DNA of 8,854 bases from Deferribacterales bacterium UBA4806. GTDB lineage: Bacteria > Chrysiogenota > Deferribacteres > Deferribacterales > UBA228. Shown piece by piece: positions 1 to 6,834 of this stretch (position 1 is its first letter; each line of letters opens with the position of its first letter). The position numbers and the translations under genes were made by a program. A model generated the notes under the pieces. It had not been told where the DNA came from. It was given only the letters and a program-made list of their open reading frames with translations, and made no database searches. The stretch lies in assembly GCA_002402635.1 (NCBI GenBank), contig DHGE01000043.1:11229-20082 (forward strand), given 5' to 3'.

Positions 1-1178
1 CTGTTTTCATTCCCTTGATTTGTAATGATCGTAAATTTAAATGCTTTACCGTCTTTCTCTCTTACGCCTGTTTTACTATTATATATATATCCTGCTTCAT
101 CTAAAAGCTCTGCTGATTTCTTTAAATCAAATGGATATTTTTTAACATCGCTATTATACCAGAATGTACCAGGCTTATATGGTCCCGTCGCAACCTGTCC
201 CAGGCCTAAAAGTACACCAGATATTATTTCTTCTTTTGGTGTGGCATAACTTAAGGCATATCTGACCCTTTTATCTTTAAAAAATTCATTTTTAAGATTG
301 TACCCTACAAAAGCATAAGTGTCTGATAAATATGTATATTTATTAAAATTGTCATTAAATTTACTATTATCTGTCTGCTTTACATATTGAATTGGAGTGA
401 GCTCCATAAGGTCTATTCTATTTTTTAATAATTCCATGAACATACTGGTTAAATCGGGTATAATTTTTAGCACGTATCCATCTAAATAGGGTCCTTTGCC
501 AAAATAACTGGGATTGGCTTTCAATTTAATAGCTGAACCAGAATCCCAATCTTCAAATTTAAATGGTCCTGTACCTATTGGTGCTCTTTGTAAAAATGAC
601 TTAGTTATATCATTCCCTTCTAACAAATGCTTAGGTAATATACTCATTGACCAGGATGCAAGAGCAGGCGCATAAGGTGTATTGTATAACACTTTGATTG
701 TATAATTATCTATTTTTTCTACATTAGCAATCTTTCTAAAGTCACCATCATATGGAGTAGGTGTACTGTCATTAACGATAGTTTTATATGTAAAGATAAC
801 GTCATCTGCATTGAAAGATGCTCCATCATGCCATTTTACATCTTTACGTAGATAAAAGGTAATGACTTTATTATCCGGAGAAACATCCCATTTTTCTGCT
901 AAGTCCCCAACAATGTTTAAGTCCTTATCATATTTTACAAGCCCATTATATACCATTGATGCAATAGTGTGTGATGTTAAATCATTTGCAAGAATAGGGA
1001 TTAAATTATTTGCATCACTTATACTCCCCTCAATAACAACATCTCCATACTTTGTTCTATCTCTTTTCACTTCATTCTTACTGGTATTATCAATTATTTC
1101 ATTTTTTTGGTTCTCCCTTGAACAGGAATAAAAAAAAGATAGAAAAAGTATTAAAAAATAAATTGCGAATACTCTCAT
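1..1178 (-). CDS. Family 5 extracellular solute-binding lipoprotein (oligopeptide/dipeptide/nickel ABC transporter type), 3' end cut by window edge
   Basis: This frame is open from an ATG at 1178 to the left edge, giving 392 residues of a family that usually runs to 500-600, so the C-terminal part is missing. It should capture a small peptide or similar solute outside the inner membrane and deliver it to an ABC permease. Residues 1-18 form a hydrophobic signal peptide ending FFYSC, with Cys19 as the likely lipidated residue. The SBP_bac_5 signature lies at about 110-131 (LRKDVKWHDG, then DDVIFTY). Further family features are GTGPFKFEDW at 202-211 and the VRYALSYA helix at 305-312. The start overlaps the secG stop as ATGA, and AGAGAG lies 6 nt upstream, so translation is probably coupled to secG. 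No permease or ATPase gene is visible; they could lie beyond the edge. The substrate cannot be read from the sequence. Confidence 0.92.
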   Translation of the reverse strand, partial: MRVFAIYFLILFLSFFYSCSRENQKNEIIDNTSKNEVKRDRTKYGDVVIEGSISDANNLIPILANDLTSHTIASMVYNGLVKYDKDLNIVGDLAEKWDVSPDNKVITFYLRKDVKWHDGASFNADDVIFTYKTIVNDSTPTPYDGDFRKIANVEKIDNYTIKVLYNTPYAPALASWSMSILPKHLLEGNDITKSFLQRAPIGTGPFKFEDWDSGSAIKLKANPSYFGKGPYLDGYVLKIIPDLTSMFMELLKNRIDLMELTPIQYVKQTDNSKFNDNFNKYTYLSDTYAFVGYNLKNEFFKDKRVRYALSYATPKEEIISGVLLGLGQVATGPYKPGTFWYNSDVKKYPFDLKKSAELLDEAGYIYNSKTGVREKDGKAFKFTIITNQGNEN

Positions 1179-1486
1179 TGAGTACTCTCTGGTGCCTTTT
1201 TTTCTTCTAGAGGAGCTGAATTTCCCTTCATATTTTTTATTACACTCCCTTCATAAGGGCTTTTAGACAAAATTGTTAAGCTGATTGATGTTAGCATAAA
1301 AATTATTACCAGAACTGTTGTGATTTTATTCATTATATTCGCAGGGGCTCCTGGTCCAAAAATATCTGAAGCAATACCTCCACCAAGTGCTGAGCTTATA
1401 TCTGAACCTTTCCCTGGCTGAATTAATATTGCTATTATTAGTAAAAAACAAATAAATATATGCAAAGCCAATATAACTGTAAACAT
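1175..1486 (-). CDS. secG: SecG, preprotein translocase subunit
   Basis: SecG is the small accessory subunit of the SecYEG channel and helps SecA drive protein export across the inner membrane. The 103-residue protein has the expected two membrane segments, at about 2-22 and 54-73. Between them is the conserved cytoplasmic stretch LIQPGKGSDISSALGGG (21-37) followed by FGPGAPANIMNK. The tail after residue 75 is charged and poorly conserved, as in other SecG proteins. The ATG start is preceded by AGGAG at a 7-nt spacing. The gene follows tpiA after 38 bp, an arrangement (tpiA-secG) common in many bacteria. Its stop overlaps the start of the binding-protein gene by 4 bp. Confidence 0.95.
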   Translation of the reverse strand: MFTVILALHIFICFLLIIAILIQPGKGSDISSALGGGIASDIFGPGAPANIMNKITTVLVIIFMLTSISLTILSKSPYEGSVIKNMKGNSAPLEEKKAPESTQ

Positions 1487-1498
1487 AATTATACTCCT

Positions 1499-1530
1499 AA
1501 AATAGTAATTAAGCTAAATAGTAATTAAGC
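1499..1530. repeat. 16-bp tandem duplication spanning the tpiA stop codon
   Basis: Two adjacent 16-bp units, 1499-1514 and 1515-1530, differ at one base. They share the 14-bp core AATAGTAATTAAGC at 1501-1514 and 1517-1530. The right-hand unit contains the last Ala codon and TAA stop of tpiA (minus strand). The left-hand unit lies in the tpiA-secG gap and ends just before the secG ribosome binding site. It looks like a recent slippage duplication that lengthened the spacer. No function is implied. Confidence 0.85.
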
Positions 1531-2289
1531 GTAGAATGTAGCAATTTTACAAAATTTTTCAACATCTAAACTTGCTCCACCAACTAAAGCTCCATCTATA
1601 TTTTCTTTCTGCATCAATTCTCGAATGTTTTCTGGTTTAACACTTCCACCATATAAAATTCTTATTGATTCTCCTATGGTCTTGTTATATAGAATCTCAA
1701 TCTTTTTCCGAATTTCATTGTGCATAGCCTCAGCGTCTTCACTAGATGCAGTTTTCCCTGTACCTATAGCCCATACAGGCTCATATGCTATCGCAATTCT
1801 CTCTATTTCTTCTTCTGTTACTCCCATTAAAGATTTTCCAAGCTGAGATAGAACTACTTCATAGGCAACACCTGCTTCTCTTTCTATATCTCTCTCACCA
1901 ACACATAGAATAATATTTAATTCTGCACTAATAGCTTTTTTTAACTTCATATTAACTATTTCATCGGTTTCATTGAAATACTCTCTCCTTTCTGAATGAC
2001 CAAGAATAGTATAAGTGGCACCACAACTCTTTACCATGGCAGCTGAAATTTCTCCAGTATAAGCCCCCTCATCTTTCATATAAATATTTTGAGATGATAA
2101 AAATATCGGGGATTTATTGGCTTTAATTTCTTTATACATGGGATATAAACTAATATATGGTGGAGCTATTAATACATCCACCTGGGAGTAGTCAATATTT
2201 TTATCTTTAAATTTTAAAAAATAATCTAATGACTCTCCAATTCCTTTATTCATTTTCCAATTTGCCGCGATCAAAGGTTTCCTTTTCAC
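1525..2289 (-). CDS. tpiA: Triose-phosphate isomerase
   Basis: TpiA interconverts dihydroxyacetone phosphate and glyceraldehyde 3-phosphate in glycolysis and gluconeogenesis, in the cytoplasm. The 254-residue length is normal. All catalytic elements are visible: NWKMN (10-14) with Asn10 and Lys12, ILGHSERREYF (95-105) with His98, and AYEPVWAIGTGKT (168-180) with catalytic Glu170 and the closing loop 6. YGGSVKPEN (213-221) and DGALVGGASL (232-241) form the phosphate-binding end. The start is GTG. It is chosen because it gives the usual N-terminus (MKRKPLIAANWKMN) and has AGAGGTG just upstream. It overlaps the bactofilin gene by 44 bp, so its translation is probably coupled to that gene. No phosphoglycerate kinase or GAPDH gene is adjacent, although they often accompany tpiA. 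Confidence 0.97.
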   Translation of the reverse strand: MKRKPLIAANWKMNKGIGESLDYFLKFKDKNIDYSQVDVLIAPPYISLYPMYKEIKANKSPIFLSSQNIYMKDEGAYTGEISAAMVKSCGATYTILGHSERREYFNETDEIVNMKLKKAISAELNIILCVGERDIEREAGVAYEVVLSQLGKSLMGVTEEEIERIAIAYEPVWAIGTGKTASSEDAEAMHNEIRKKIEILYNKTIGESIRILYGGSVKPENIRELMQKENIDGALVGGASLDVEKFCKIATFYA

Positions 2290-2656
2290 TTTTCACCTCT
2301 TTTAATGTTGTTTTTGCTTTAGACATCTCTACAGTTCCGTTTAATATTACTCCCTCTTCTATAAATAACAAAGGAGATCTAATTGTACCTGTAATGCTCG
2401 CAGGTTTAAAAAGTTCAACTTTTTCTTTTGCTGTAACATTCCCTGTAAATGTTCCGGAGATTTTAGCTATTCCAGCTTCAATATCTGCTTTGACTTTAGA
2501 ACTTTCTGACAGTATAAGCGTATCATCCGTTTTAATATTCCCTTCCAATGATCCATCGATCCTTACTAGTCCATCAAAAATCAAAGTACCATTAAAGTTG
2601 GTATTCTTACCCAAAAAGGCATTTATTTTTGTTTCTTCCTTCTTTGGCTTTAACAT
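2246..2656 (-). CDS. Bactofilin (polymer-forming cytoskeletal protein)
   Basis: Bactofilins are small beta-helical proteins that polymerise without nucleotide. They act as scaffolds for cell shape, stalk or division enzymes or, in Myxococcus, for chromosome-segregation proteins. The 136-residue product has a basic N-terminal tail followed by the family opening INAFLGKNTNFNGTLIFDG (11-29) and RIDGSLEGNI (32-41). Short beta-repeat turns follow (DTLILSES, AKISGTFTGNV, ASITGTIRSP, GVILNGTVEM) up to about residue 112. A charged tail of about 24 residues ends the protein. The last 14 codons overlap the tpiA start. The ATG overlaps the parB stop by 7 bp and has AGAGG at a 6-nt spacing. Its place directly after parAB suggests a role near the segregation or polar machinery; that is inference. 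Confidence 0.92.
   Translation of the reverse strand: MLKPKKEETKINAFLGKNTNFNGTLIFDGLVRIDGSLEGNIKTDDTLILSESSKVKADIEAGIAKISGTFTGNVTAKEKVELFKPASITGTIRSPLLFIEEGVILNGTVEMSKAKTTLKEVKSEKETFDRGKLENE
2294..2300 (-). promoter_or_regulatory. Ribosome binding site of tpiA (supports GTG start)
   Basis: Read on the minus strand this is AGAGGTG, ending 4 nt before GTG at 2289-2287. It lies inside the bactofilin coding sequence and supports the GTG start and the 44-bp overlap. Confidence 0.75.
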
Positions 2657-3498
2657 GGGTTACCTCTTATTTTATTTATTATATAATGTAAATCATCTTT
2701 AGATTTATAAATAATCTTTATTGTACCTTTATGAAATTCACCCGAAATCATTACTTTAGTATTAAAGTAATTTTCAAATTCCTCTTCTATATCTTTTTTA
2801 AAAGGTGAAAAGGTAGAAGGAACCTCTCCTTTATGCACTTTGTTATTTTTTAATTTTTTGATCAAATTCTCAGTTTCTCTCACACTTAAAGAATTATCAA
2901 CAATTTTTTTATATACATCCATAATACTCTTTTTGTCCACCAAAGATAACAATGCTCTAGCATGCCCCTCGGTAATAATATTCTTGCCTAAAGCTTCCAA
3001 TACCTCATCAGGCAAATTTAAAAGTCTCAGTGTATTTGCTACAGCACTTCTACTCTTACCTACAACTTTTGATAAACTATCCTGAGAATATTGAAATTTT
3101 TCTATCAGTTGTTTATATGCCATTGCAACTTCTATAGGATTTAGATTTTCTCTTTGAAGGTTTTCTATTAATCCTATTTCGATAACTTGATTTTCACTCG
3201 TAACTTCTACAATTATTGCAGGAATTCTTTCTAATTTAATTTGTTGTGCTGCTCTAAAACGTCTTTCACCAGCAATTATTTTATATTTGTTATGTTCCTT
3301 AGTTACTAAAATAGGTTGAATAACTCCATGTTCTTTAATAGACGATGCTAATTCTGCGAGACTTTCATCATCAAAAAAATGTCTGGGTTGATCTCTGTTT
3401 GGAACAATATCATTTATATCCAATTCTATAACTGTAGTTTTATTTTCAGCTTTTGGTATTAGAGCTTCCAATCCTCTACCCAATGGTTTCTTTTTCAT
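2650..3498 (-). CDS. parB: ParB chromosome-partitioning protein (Spo0J family)
   Basis: ParB binds parS sites near the origin, spreads along DNA as a CTP-dependent sliding clamp, and stimulates the ParA ATPase to separate replicated origins. The 282-residue protein has the full layout. The N-terminal ParA-contact peptide is LGRGLEALIP (6-15). The ParB/Srx CTP-binding domain includes QPRHFFD and the arginine patch GERRFRAA (77-84). ENLQRENLNPIE lies at 112-123. A helix-turn-helix at about 138-157 (SLSKVVGKSRSAVANTLRLL) is followed by a dimerisation C-terminus. The ATG at 3498 has AGGA 4 nt upstream and overlaps the parA stop by 23 bp. I found no canonical parS palindrome in the window. Confidence 0.97.
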   Translation of the reverse strand: MKKKPLGRGLEALIPKAENKTTVIELDINDIVPNRDQPRHFFDDESLAELASSIKEHGVIQPILVTKEHNKYKIIAGERRFRAAQQIKLERIPAIIVEVTSENQVIEIGLIENLQRENLNPIEVAMAYKQLIEKFQYSQDSLSKVVGKSRSAVANTLRLLNLPDEVLEALGKNIITEGHARALLSLVDKKSIMDVYKKIVDNSLSVRETENLIKKLKNNKVHKGEVPSTFSPFKKDIEEEFENYFNTKVMISGEFHKGTIKIIYKSKDDLHYIINKIRGNPC

Positions 3499-4255
3499 AT
3501 TTTCCTAATAATTCCTTAGCTAGTTCTATATAGCTTTCAGCACCTTTACATTTCACATCATATGTTATAATAGGTTGTCCATAACTGGGAGCCTCCGATA
3601 ATCTTACATTTCTAGGTATCTTTGTATTAAACACTAATTCCTTAAAATATTCCTTTACTTCATTCTCAACTTCCCTTGATAAATTGTTGCGTGGATCATA
3701 CATAGTTAAAACAATTCCTTCAATCGTCAACTCTTTATTCAAATTGTCTTTAATTAGATCTATTGTAGACAACAGCTTTGACAAACCTTCAAGTGCATAG
3801 TATTCACATTGTAGAGGAATAAGCATGGAATGTGAAGCAACCATAGCATTTATCGTTAAAAGGCCCAACGATGGTGGACAATCTATTAAAATAAAATCAT
3901 AAAAGGGCTCAACATCCTTTATTTTTTTCTTTAATTGCGTTTCTCTTGAAATTATACTTACCAGCTCAAGCTCTGCAGCTGTTAAATCAATCTTGCTTGG
4001 AGCTATCCATAGATTTGCAATTTCCGTAGAGATAACTATTTCTTTCATATCAAAATCATTCATAAGTACATCATAAATACTTAATTTCAGCCTTGAAGGC
4101 AAAATCCCTAACCCACTTGTAGCATTTGCTTGAGGGTCCATATCAATTAGCAGCACTTTAAAATCAGCTGAGGCTAAGCATGCAGACAGATTCACTGCAG
4201 TTGTAGTTTTTCCAACACCACCCTTTTGATTTGCGATTGACATAATCTTTGCCAT
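3476..4255 (-). CDS. parA: ParA chromosome-partitioning ATPase (Soj family)
   Basis: ParA is a deviant Walker ATPase that binds DNA nonspecifically as an ATP dimer and works with ParB to move origins apart. The 259-residue length is that of a short chromosomal Soj rather than a plasmid ParA with an N-terminal HTH. Visible motifs are the deviant Walker A KGGVGKTTT (11-19) with signature Lys11, Walker A' IDMDPQAN (37-44), and Walker B FILIDCPPS (121-129) with Asp125. The C-terminal NVRLSEAPSYGQPI (216-229) includes residues used for DNA binding in Soj. It starts at ATG 4255 with no obvious Shine-Dalgarno sequence. It heads the left operon, 34 bp from the divergent pepA gene, and I could not identify a convincing promoter for it. 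Confidence 0.97.
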   Translation of the reverse strand: MAKIMSIANQKGGVGKTTTAVNLSACLASADFKVLLIDMDPQANATSGLGILPSRLKLSIYDVLMNDFDMKEIVISTEIANLWIAPSKIDLTAAELELVSIISRETQLKKKIKDVEPFYDFILIDCPPSLGLLTINAMVASHSMLIPLQCEYYALEGLSKLLSTIDLIKDNLNKELTIEGIVLTMYDPRNNLSREVENEVKEYFKELVFNTKIPRNVRLSEAPSYGQPIITYDVKCKGAESYIELAKELLGKYEKETIG

Positions 4256-4265
4256 TGTTTATAAA
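4237..4265 (+). promoter_or_regulatory. Probable sigma-70-type promoter of the pepA operon
   Basis: TTGACA at 4237-4242 is a perfect -35 match. A 17-bp spacer separates it from TATAAA at 4260-4265, which matches the -10 consensus at five of six positions. Transcription would begin near 4272, leaving a leader of about 18 nt before the ATG at 4290. The -35 box lies within parA codons 5-7, so regulation of the two operons may be physically linked. A second TATAAT at 4286-4291 overlaps the pepA start codon and has no good -35 partner. TGTTTA occurs twice, at 4256 and 4272, one and a half turns apart; any operator role is speculation. Confidence 0.65.
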
Positions 4266-4289
4266 GAACTGTGTTTACATAATACTATA

Positions 4290-5801
4290 ATGAGTTTTAA
4301 AATGAAAGTTATAATTCAAAAAAAAATTATTTTAGATGAAAACCCTGATTGCCCCCTTTTCATACCATATAAAAGAGACTGCAAATATCTACAAAATTTA
4401 TTAGGAGACCAATTATATATAGAATTGGATAAAATTCCTAATGAAGATTTGGAGAAAAATATTCATGCCTCTCCAAAATTAGTATACATGAAGTTACGAA
4501 ATTGTTTAAAACCTGTAATTTTCTGTTCTTTACCGGCAGATTTCAATGATAAAAAATCAATGTATCTTGGTAAAAAAGTTACAGATATAATAAGTAAATT
4601 TCATTATAATAAATTTTACTATATACCATTTGAAGATATTTTACAAAGATCTGATGATAGTTACACATGTAAATTTATTGAAGGAATCTTTTATGGTCTA
4701 TACACTTTTTCTAAATATAAAAAGGAAGGAAAAGAGAGAAAATTAACAGAACTATATACTATAACTGAAAATACAAATATTACTGATTTTTTTAATAATA
4801 AATTTTCTGAACTGCAGATTTTGTTTAAATACCTAAACTTAGCAAGAGATTTAACAAATGAACCCTCTAATATAATAAATCCTGAAAGCTTTAGTCTTTT
4901 TATCAAAAATAATAGCCAGAAGAATGTTAATATAGATATATGGGATGAAAAACAAATTGAAAATAAAAAATTAAATTTAATAGCTGCTGTTGGTAAAGGA
5001 AGCCCAAACAAACAGAAATTCATTATAATGACATACAAAGGGGAACCAGCAGAGTCAGGTTATATTTGTTTAATTGGTAAAGGTGTCACCTTCGACACTG
5101 GAGGAACAAATCTTAAGCCAACAGGTTCTATAGAGACAATGAAAAGTGATATGGCTGGGGCTGCAATTAGTTATGCATTAATCAACTTGATTGCCGAAAT
5201 GCAGCTTAAAATTAACTTAACTGTTTTATTGCCACTTGTTGAAAACATTATTGGTACTAATAGTTATAAGCCAGGAGACATTTATACTTCCTATTCAGGT
5301 AAAAATGTTGAAATCCTCAATACTGATGCAGAAGGGAGACTTATCCTAGCTGATAGTCTCTCCTATGGTATAAAAAATGGAGCTAGTATTATTATAGATA
5401 TTGCTACATTAACAGGGGCTATAGTAGTAACTTTTGGTTCTTTTTGTGCTGGTTATTTTACAAATAGCGAACTTTTATCAGAAGTTTTCTCAAAATGCAT
5501 TGATAAAACTAAAGAAGATTTCTTTAGATTGCCTTTAATTGAAGACTACAGAGAAAGAATTAAAGGTAAGAATGCTGATTTACAGAACGTGGCAAACCAA
5601 AGGAGAGAAGCCGGAGCCATCATTGCAGCAATTTTTTTGGAAGAATTTGTTGATGGTAAGCCTTGGATTCATTTAGATATAGCAGGACCAGCGTACCTAG
5701 AAGAAGAACATCCTCTTTATGGGTCTGGCGGAACAGCATATGGCTTTAGGTCTCTCTATGAATTTGTGATATCCACATATGGTATTATCAACAAGAATTA
5801 A
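4290..5801 (+). CDS. pepA: Leucyl aminopeptidase, peptidase family M17
   Basis: This cytosolic two-metal aminopeptidase removes N-terminal residues from peptides during peptide turnover. The C-terminal catalytic domain is complete. Metal and catalytic residues by alignment to E. coli PepA are Lys264 and Asp269 (GKGVTFDTGG), Lys276, Asp287 (MKSDMAG), and Asp346, Glu348 and Arg350 in the signature NTDAEGRLILAD (344-355). ARDLTNEPSN (185-194) opens the catalytic half. The N-terminal domain (about 1-175) is lysine-rich and much less recognisable, as is usual for M17. The length of 503 is normal. ATG 4290 is used, but ATG 4302 (codon 5) is equally possible; neither has a clear Shine-Dalgarno sequence. 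A run of nine A occurs at codons 10-13. The 3' end overlaps mnmH by 23 bp. Confidence 0.95.
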   Translation: MSFKMKVIIQKKIILDENPDCPLFIPYKRDCKYLQNLLGDQLYIELDKIPNEDLEKNIHASPKLVYMKLRNCLKPVIFCSLPADFNDKKSMYLGKKVTDIISKFHYNKFYYIPFEDILQRSDDSYTCKFIEGIFYGLYTFSKYKKEGKERKLTELYTITENTNITDFFNNKFSELQILFKYLNLARDLTNEPSNIINPESFSLFIKNNSQKNVNIDIWDEKQIENKKLNLIAAVGKGSPNKQKFIIMTYKGEPAESGYICLIGKGVTFDTGGTNLKPTGSIETMKSDMAGAAISYALINLIAEMQLKINLTVLLPLVENIIGTNSYKPGDIYTSYSGKNVEILNTDAEGRLILADSLSYGIKNGASIIIDIATLTGAIVVTFGSFCAGYFTNSELLSEVFSKCIDKTKEDFFRLPLIEDYRERIKGKNADLQNVANQRREAGAIIAAIFLEEFVDGKPWIHLDIAGPAYLEEEHPLYGSGGTAYGFRSLYEFVISTYGIINKN

Positions 5802-6834
5802 ACCAACTATTGAAATAGGAGAACTTTTCAATAATAGGTTAGAAAATTATGCTATTATAGATGTAAGATCCCCATCTGAATATTTAAATGATAATATTGT
5901 TACATCCGTTAACATACCTCTTTTAAATGATGAAGAGCGTAAGATTGTTGGTACAATATATAAGAATGATGGACCTTTCAAAGCAAAGATTAAAGCATTA
6001 AATTTAATTCATACTAGACTCCCTGAAATACTTGAAAATATTATAAACCAATCAAAGAAAGAAAAAGAGCTAATTATTTATTGCGCAAGAGGTGGTGATC
6101 GTAGTGAAGTTATACAAACACTATTGAGTCTGTTGCAGATCCCTTCTGTGAAATTACATGGAGGTTACAAGTCATACAGAAAAAGCATATGTAAGTTCTT
6201 CGATTTATTCTCTTTACAATGTATAACTTTATATGGCCCCACTGGTAGCGGTAAAACATTAATATTAAAAAACCTAAACAAAGAAGGGTACTTTACAGCA
6301 GATCTAGAAGGGTGTGCTTCACATAAAGGATCTAGCTTTGGCTATATTGGTGAAAAAAATTTTAGTAGTATTACTCAAAAAAAATTTGAGTCTAAAATTT
6401 GGTACAGCCTATACCAACAGAACTACCCAAAAATGATATTCATAGAAGGAGAAAGCAGGAGAATAGGGAAAGTTGTTATACCTACAAAGGTCTTCTTCAG
6501 CATGTCTACTGGAATAAAAATTTACTTAGATATGCCCTTAAAAAACAGAGTCGATTTTATTATCAAAGAATACAAACCACATATATATAAAAATGAAATA
6601 ATAAAGGCATTCAATTGTATTGAAAAATATATTGGTAAAACAAAAAGCTTAAATTTGCTCAAGCTTTTAAATGAAAACAGATTTGAGGAATTTGCAGAAT
6701 TGATATTAAAGACTTACTATGATCCCTTATATAATCATTCATTCCCACCACACTTCGATTATAAACTGACCTATAACACTATTGAGGAAGCTGTAGATAA
6801 ACTTAAAGAAATCTATGAGAAACTTATTAAATAA
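5779..6834 (+). CDS. mnmH: tRNA 2-selenouridine synthase (rhodanese plus P-loop domains)
   Basis: MnmH (also SelU/YbbB) replaces sulfur with selenium at the wobble 2-thiouridine of certain tRNAs, through a geranylated intermediate, using selenophosphate. The 351-residue protein has both domains. An N-terminal rhodanese part contains IIDVRSPSEY (26-35), IPLLNDEERKIVGTIYK (46-62) and the active-site loop YCARGGDRS (101-109) with Cys102. A P-loop domain contains GPTGSGKT (153-160), DLEGCASHKGSSFG (175-188) and FIEGESRRIGKVVIP (221-235), all hallmarks of MnmH rather than a generic rhodanese. The loop is more often CWRGGMRS, so Ala and Asp are mild departures. The ATG at 5779 is the only standard start before the conserved region. 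It overlaps pepA by 23 bp and lacks a Shine-Dalgarno sequence, so coupling to pepA translation is likely. No selD is in the window. Confidence 0.93.
   Translation: MVLSTRIKPTIEIGELFNNRLENYAIIDVRSPSEYLNDNIVTSVNIPLLNDEERKIVGTIYKNDGPFKAKIKALNLIHTRLPEILENIINQSKKEKELIIYCARGGDRSEVIQTLLSLLQIPSVKLHGGYKSYRKSICKFFDLFSLQCITLYGPTGSGKTLILKNLNKEGYFTADLEGCASHKGSSFGYIGEKNFSSITQKKFESKIWYSLYQQNYPKMIFIEGESRRIGKVVIPTKVFFSMSTGIKIYLDMPLKNRVDFIIKEYKPHIYKNEIIKAFNCIEKYIGKTKSLNLLKLLNENRFEEFAELILKTYYDPLYNHSFPPHFDYKLTYNTIEEAVDKLKEIYEKLIK

Noticed and set aside
862..1131. Plus-strand open frame of 89 codons
   Set aside because: It lies entirely opposite the binding-protein gene, whose translation matches its family throughout; this is a shadow frame.
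2229..2702. Plus-strand open frame of 157 codons opposite the bactofilin gene
   Set aside because: It is antisense to a clear bactofilin and to the end of parB, has no recognisable domain, and its hydrophobic Ser/Phe/Leu-rich product is typical of antisense reading of an A+T-rich gene.
4256..4340. Promoter for parA on the minus strand
   Set aside because: Several TATAGT/TATTAT-like hexamers occur, but none has a -35 element at proper spacing better than about three matches of six, so no site could be chosen.
4290..4855. Idea that PepA beside ParA has a DNA-binding or recombination role like E. coli PepA at cer sites
   Set aside because: The divergent N-terminal domain gives no visible support, and the two genes are on opposite strands; proximity alone is not evidence.
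4691..5038. Minus-strand open frame of 115 codons inside pepA
   Set aside because: It is antisense to the pepA coding sequence and has no family resemblance or convincing ribosome site.
6373..6391. Inverted repeat ACTCAAA / TTTGAGT with a five-A loop
   Set aside because: It is a weak 7-bp stem inside mnmH coding sequence without a following T run, so it is not a terminator. The adjacent eight-A run is not in a convincing frameshift context because the reading frame is already intact.
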